Source: an uncultured Sphingomonadaceae bacterium (lineage in GTDB: Bacteria > Pseudomonadota > Alphaproteobacteria > Sphingomonadales > Sphingomonadaceae). Taken from it: 64,000 bases of DNA. Below, in pieces: positions 62,888-64,000 of this stretch. The translations under genes were made by a program, and so were the position numbers. Position 1 is the stretch's first letter; each line of letters opens with the position of its first letter. The stretch is from the NCBI GenBank assembly GCA_947258815.1, contig CAMYJW010000001.1:1-64000 (forward strand), written 5' to 3'. Below the pieces are notes generated by a model. The model did no database searches and was not told the DNA's origin. It saw only the letters and a program-made list of their open reading frames with translations.

Positions 62888-64000
62888 ATGAGTTTCCCCT
62901 GGGCCAACGAATATAAGCCGCAAGCGCCGTTCATGCAGTGGATGGACGAGAGGCTGCCGCTTCCGCGCCTTGTCTATAACGCCATCGGTGCGGGTTATCC
63001 GGTGCCGCGCAACATCAACTACTGGTGGAATTTCGGCATTCTTGCCGGGATCTGCCTGGTGCTGCAGCTTGTCACCGGTATTGTCCTTGCGATGCATTAT
63101 GCCGCGAACGCCGGTGTTGCGTTCGATTCGGTTGAACACATCATGCGCGATGTGAACTGGGGCTGGCTGATGCGCTATGCGCATGCCAACGGCGCGTCCG
63201 CGTTCTTCGTGGTGATCTATATCCACATATTCCGCGGGCTTTATTTCGGCTCCTACAAGGCGCCGCGCGAGATGGTCTGGCTGCTTGGCGTGGTGATCTT
63301 CCTGCTGATGATGGCCACCGCATTCATGGGCTACGTTCTGCCGTGGGGCCAGATGAGCTTCTGGGGCGCGAAAGTGATCACCGGGCTGTTCTCGGCTATC
63401 CCGCTTGTGGGTGAACCGCTGCAACAGTGGCTGCTGGGCGGGTTTTCGCCTGACAACGCCACGCTGAACCGGTTCTTCTCGCTGCATTACCTGCTGCCGT
63501 TCGTGATCGCGGGCGTTGTTATCCTGCACATCTGGGCGCTGCATATCCCCGGCTCTTCAAACCCTACGGGCGTTGAAGTGAAGTCCGAAAGCGATACGCT
63601 GCCGTTCTATCCCTATTTCGTCGCCAAGGATGGCTGGGCGATGGGTCTGTTCCTGTTCCTGTTCTGCGCGGTACTGTTCTTCGCGCCCAACATGCTGGGG
63701 CACCCCGATAACTACATCGAAGCCAACCCTATGAGCACGCCGACCCACATCGTTCCCGAATGGTATTTCTGGCCATTCTACGCGATGTTGCGCGCGTTCA
63801 CGTATGACTTCTTGTTCATCCCGGCCAAGCTGTTGGGCGTGTTGGCGATGTTCGGTTCGATCCTGGTGTGGTTCTTCCTGCCCTGGCTTGATAAGTCACC
63901 TGTGCGCTCGGGCGGGTATCGTCCGTTGTTCCGCAAGTTCTTCTGGTATGGCCTGATCCCGACGATGGCGCTGCTGTTCTGGTGTGGCGGCGCTCCGGCT
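62888..64000 (+). CDS. petB: cytochrome b of the bc1 complex (partial, cut by window end)
   Basis: At least 371 codons, open at the right edge of the window. It starts [16 protein letters not shown] with GAGGT upstream. Segments for transmembrane helices carry the heme His pairs ([47 protein letters not shown]). The Qo-site motif PEWY is in [13 protein letters not shown]. It oxidises ubiquinol with petA; the cytochrome c1 gene is expected beyond the window. Confidence 0.96.
   Translation, partial: MSFPWANEYKPQAPFMQWMDERLPLPRLVYNAIGAGYPVPRNINYWWNFGILAGICLVLQLVTGIVLAMHYAANAGVAFDSVEHIMRDVNWGWLMRYAHANGASAFFVVIYIHIFRGLYFGSYKAPREMVWLLGVVIFLLMMATAFMGYVLPWGQMSFWGAKVITGLFSAIPLVGEPLQQWLLGGFSPDNATLNRFFSLHYLLPFVIAGVVILHIWALHIPGSSNPTGVEVKSESDTLPFYPYFVAKDGWAMGLFLFLFCAVLFFAPNMLGHPDNYIEANPMSTPTHIVPEWYFWPFYAMLRAFTYDFLFIPAKLLGVLAMFGSILVWFFLPWLDKSPVRSGGYRPLFRKFFWYGLIPTMALLFWCGGAPA

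Overview
The window reads as a chromosomal segment of a GC-rich alphaproteobacterium of the Sphingomonadales, most likely an Erythrobacter/Altererythrobacter-type marine or soil sphingomonad. This is inferred from protein character only: FnrL-type Fnr, DUF455 and DUF1223 proteins, sphingomonad-style lasso genes, a petAB operon, and frequent TTG/GTG starts at coupled genes. Both strands are densely coded. I see no phage, insertion sequence, integrase, CRISPR array or rRNA.

Layout. 0-4.2 kb (minus): four-gene Anbu operon (circularly permuted ATP-grasp, alpha-E protein, transglutaminase-like protease, Anbu proteasome-fold peptidase). 4.5-7.1 kb (plus): M10/RTX metalloprotease and an FnrL-type regulator. 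7.2-12.1 kb (minus): glnE-bcp-DUF455-M23. 12.2-15.9 kb (plus): M28 lipoprotein peptidase, agmatine deiminase, DUF1223 protein. 15.9-18.6 kb (minus): thrS and a membrane-anchored hypothetical. 18.8-25.8 kb: hydrolase, LLM oxidoreductase, FAD oxidoreductase, queG (minus), NatAB-like exporter, msrB. 25.8-29.1 kb: 90-bp duplicated repeat, tRNA-Leu(TAA), ihfB, POT transporter, NnrU protein. 29.1-37.2 kb (minus): dxs, Zur/Fur-type regulator, msrA with an untracked 49-aa leader gene, purH, heparinase-like, rpe.

37.3-43.3 kb (plus) is the most interesting region: a lasso-peptide-like RiPP cluster ordered kinase (HprK-like), B1 (PqqD-like), B2 protease, precursor 1, cyclase (Asn-synthetase-like), precursor 2, ABC exporter. 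I found both precursor genes by translating the gaps by hand. They share a leader motif WxxPx[IL]xxLG[ST]L[ND]AVA and both end in Ser, the residue such kinases phosphorylate. Neither core has an Asp or Glu, so a classical isopeptide ring cannot form on the encoded residues; Gln sits at the expected acceptor position in both. The cyclase carries a DADMGNNTFS segment where AsnB has GEGADELFGG. This points to a divergent, possibly undescribed RiPP class.

43.5-51.1 kb: DUF2141 protein, then a DAG-kinase-fold lipid kinase coupled to a Tam41-like putative nucleotidyltransferase, a Wzx-like flippase, a class-V-like PLP enzyme, and a divergent ATP-grasp plus sugar-phosphate-type nucleotidyltransferase pair. 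Together these suggest an uncharacterised lipid head-group or envelope-polymer pathway. 51.2-57.5 kb: MmgE/PrpD, M20 amidohydrolase and fused 5-oxoprolinase. 57.5-62.1 kb: GNAT, SDR, aminopeptidase N and PgeF. 62.3 kb to the end: petA and petB (cut by the window end).

A 62-bp hairpin repeat family occurs at three loci, always ending 4-5 bases from the stop codon of a minus-strand gene (dxs, purH, mmgE), with compensatory base changes in the stem.
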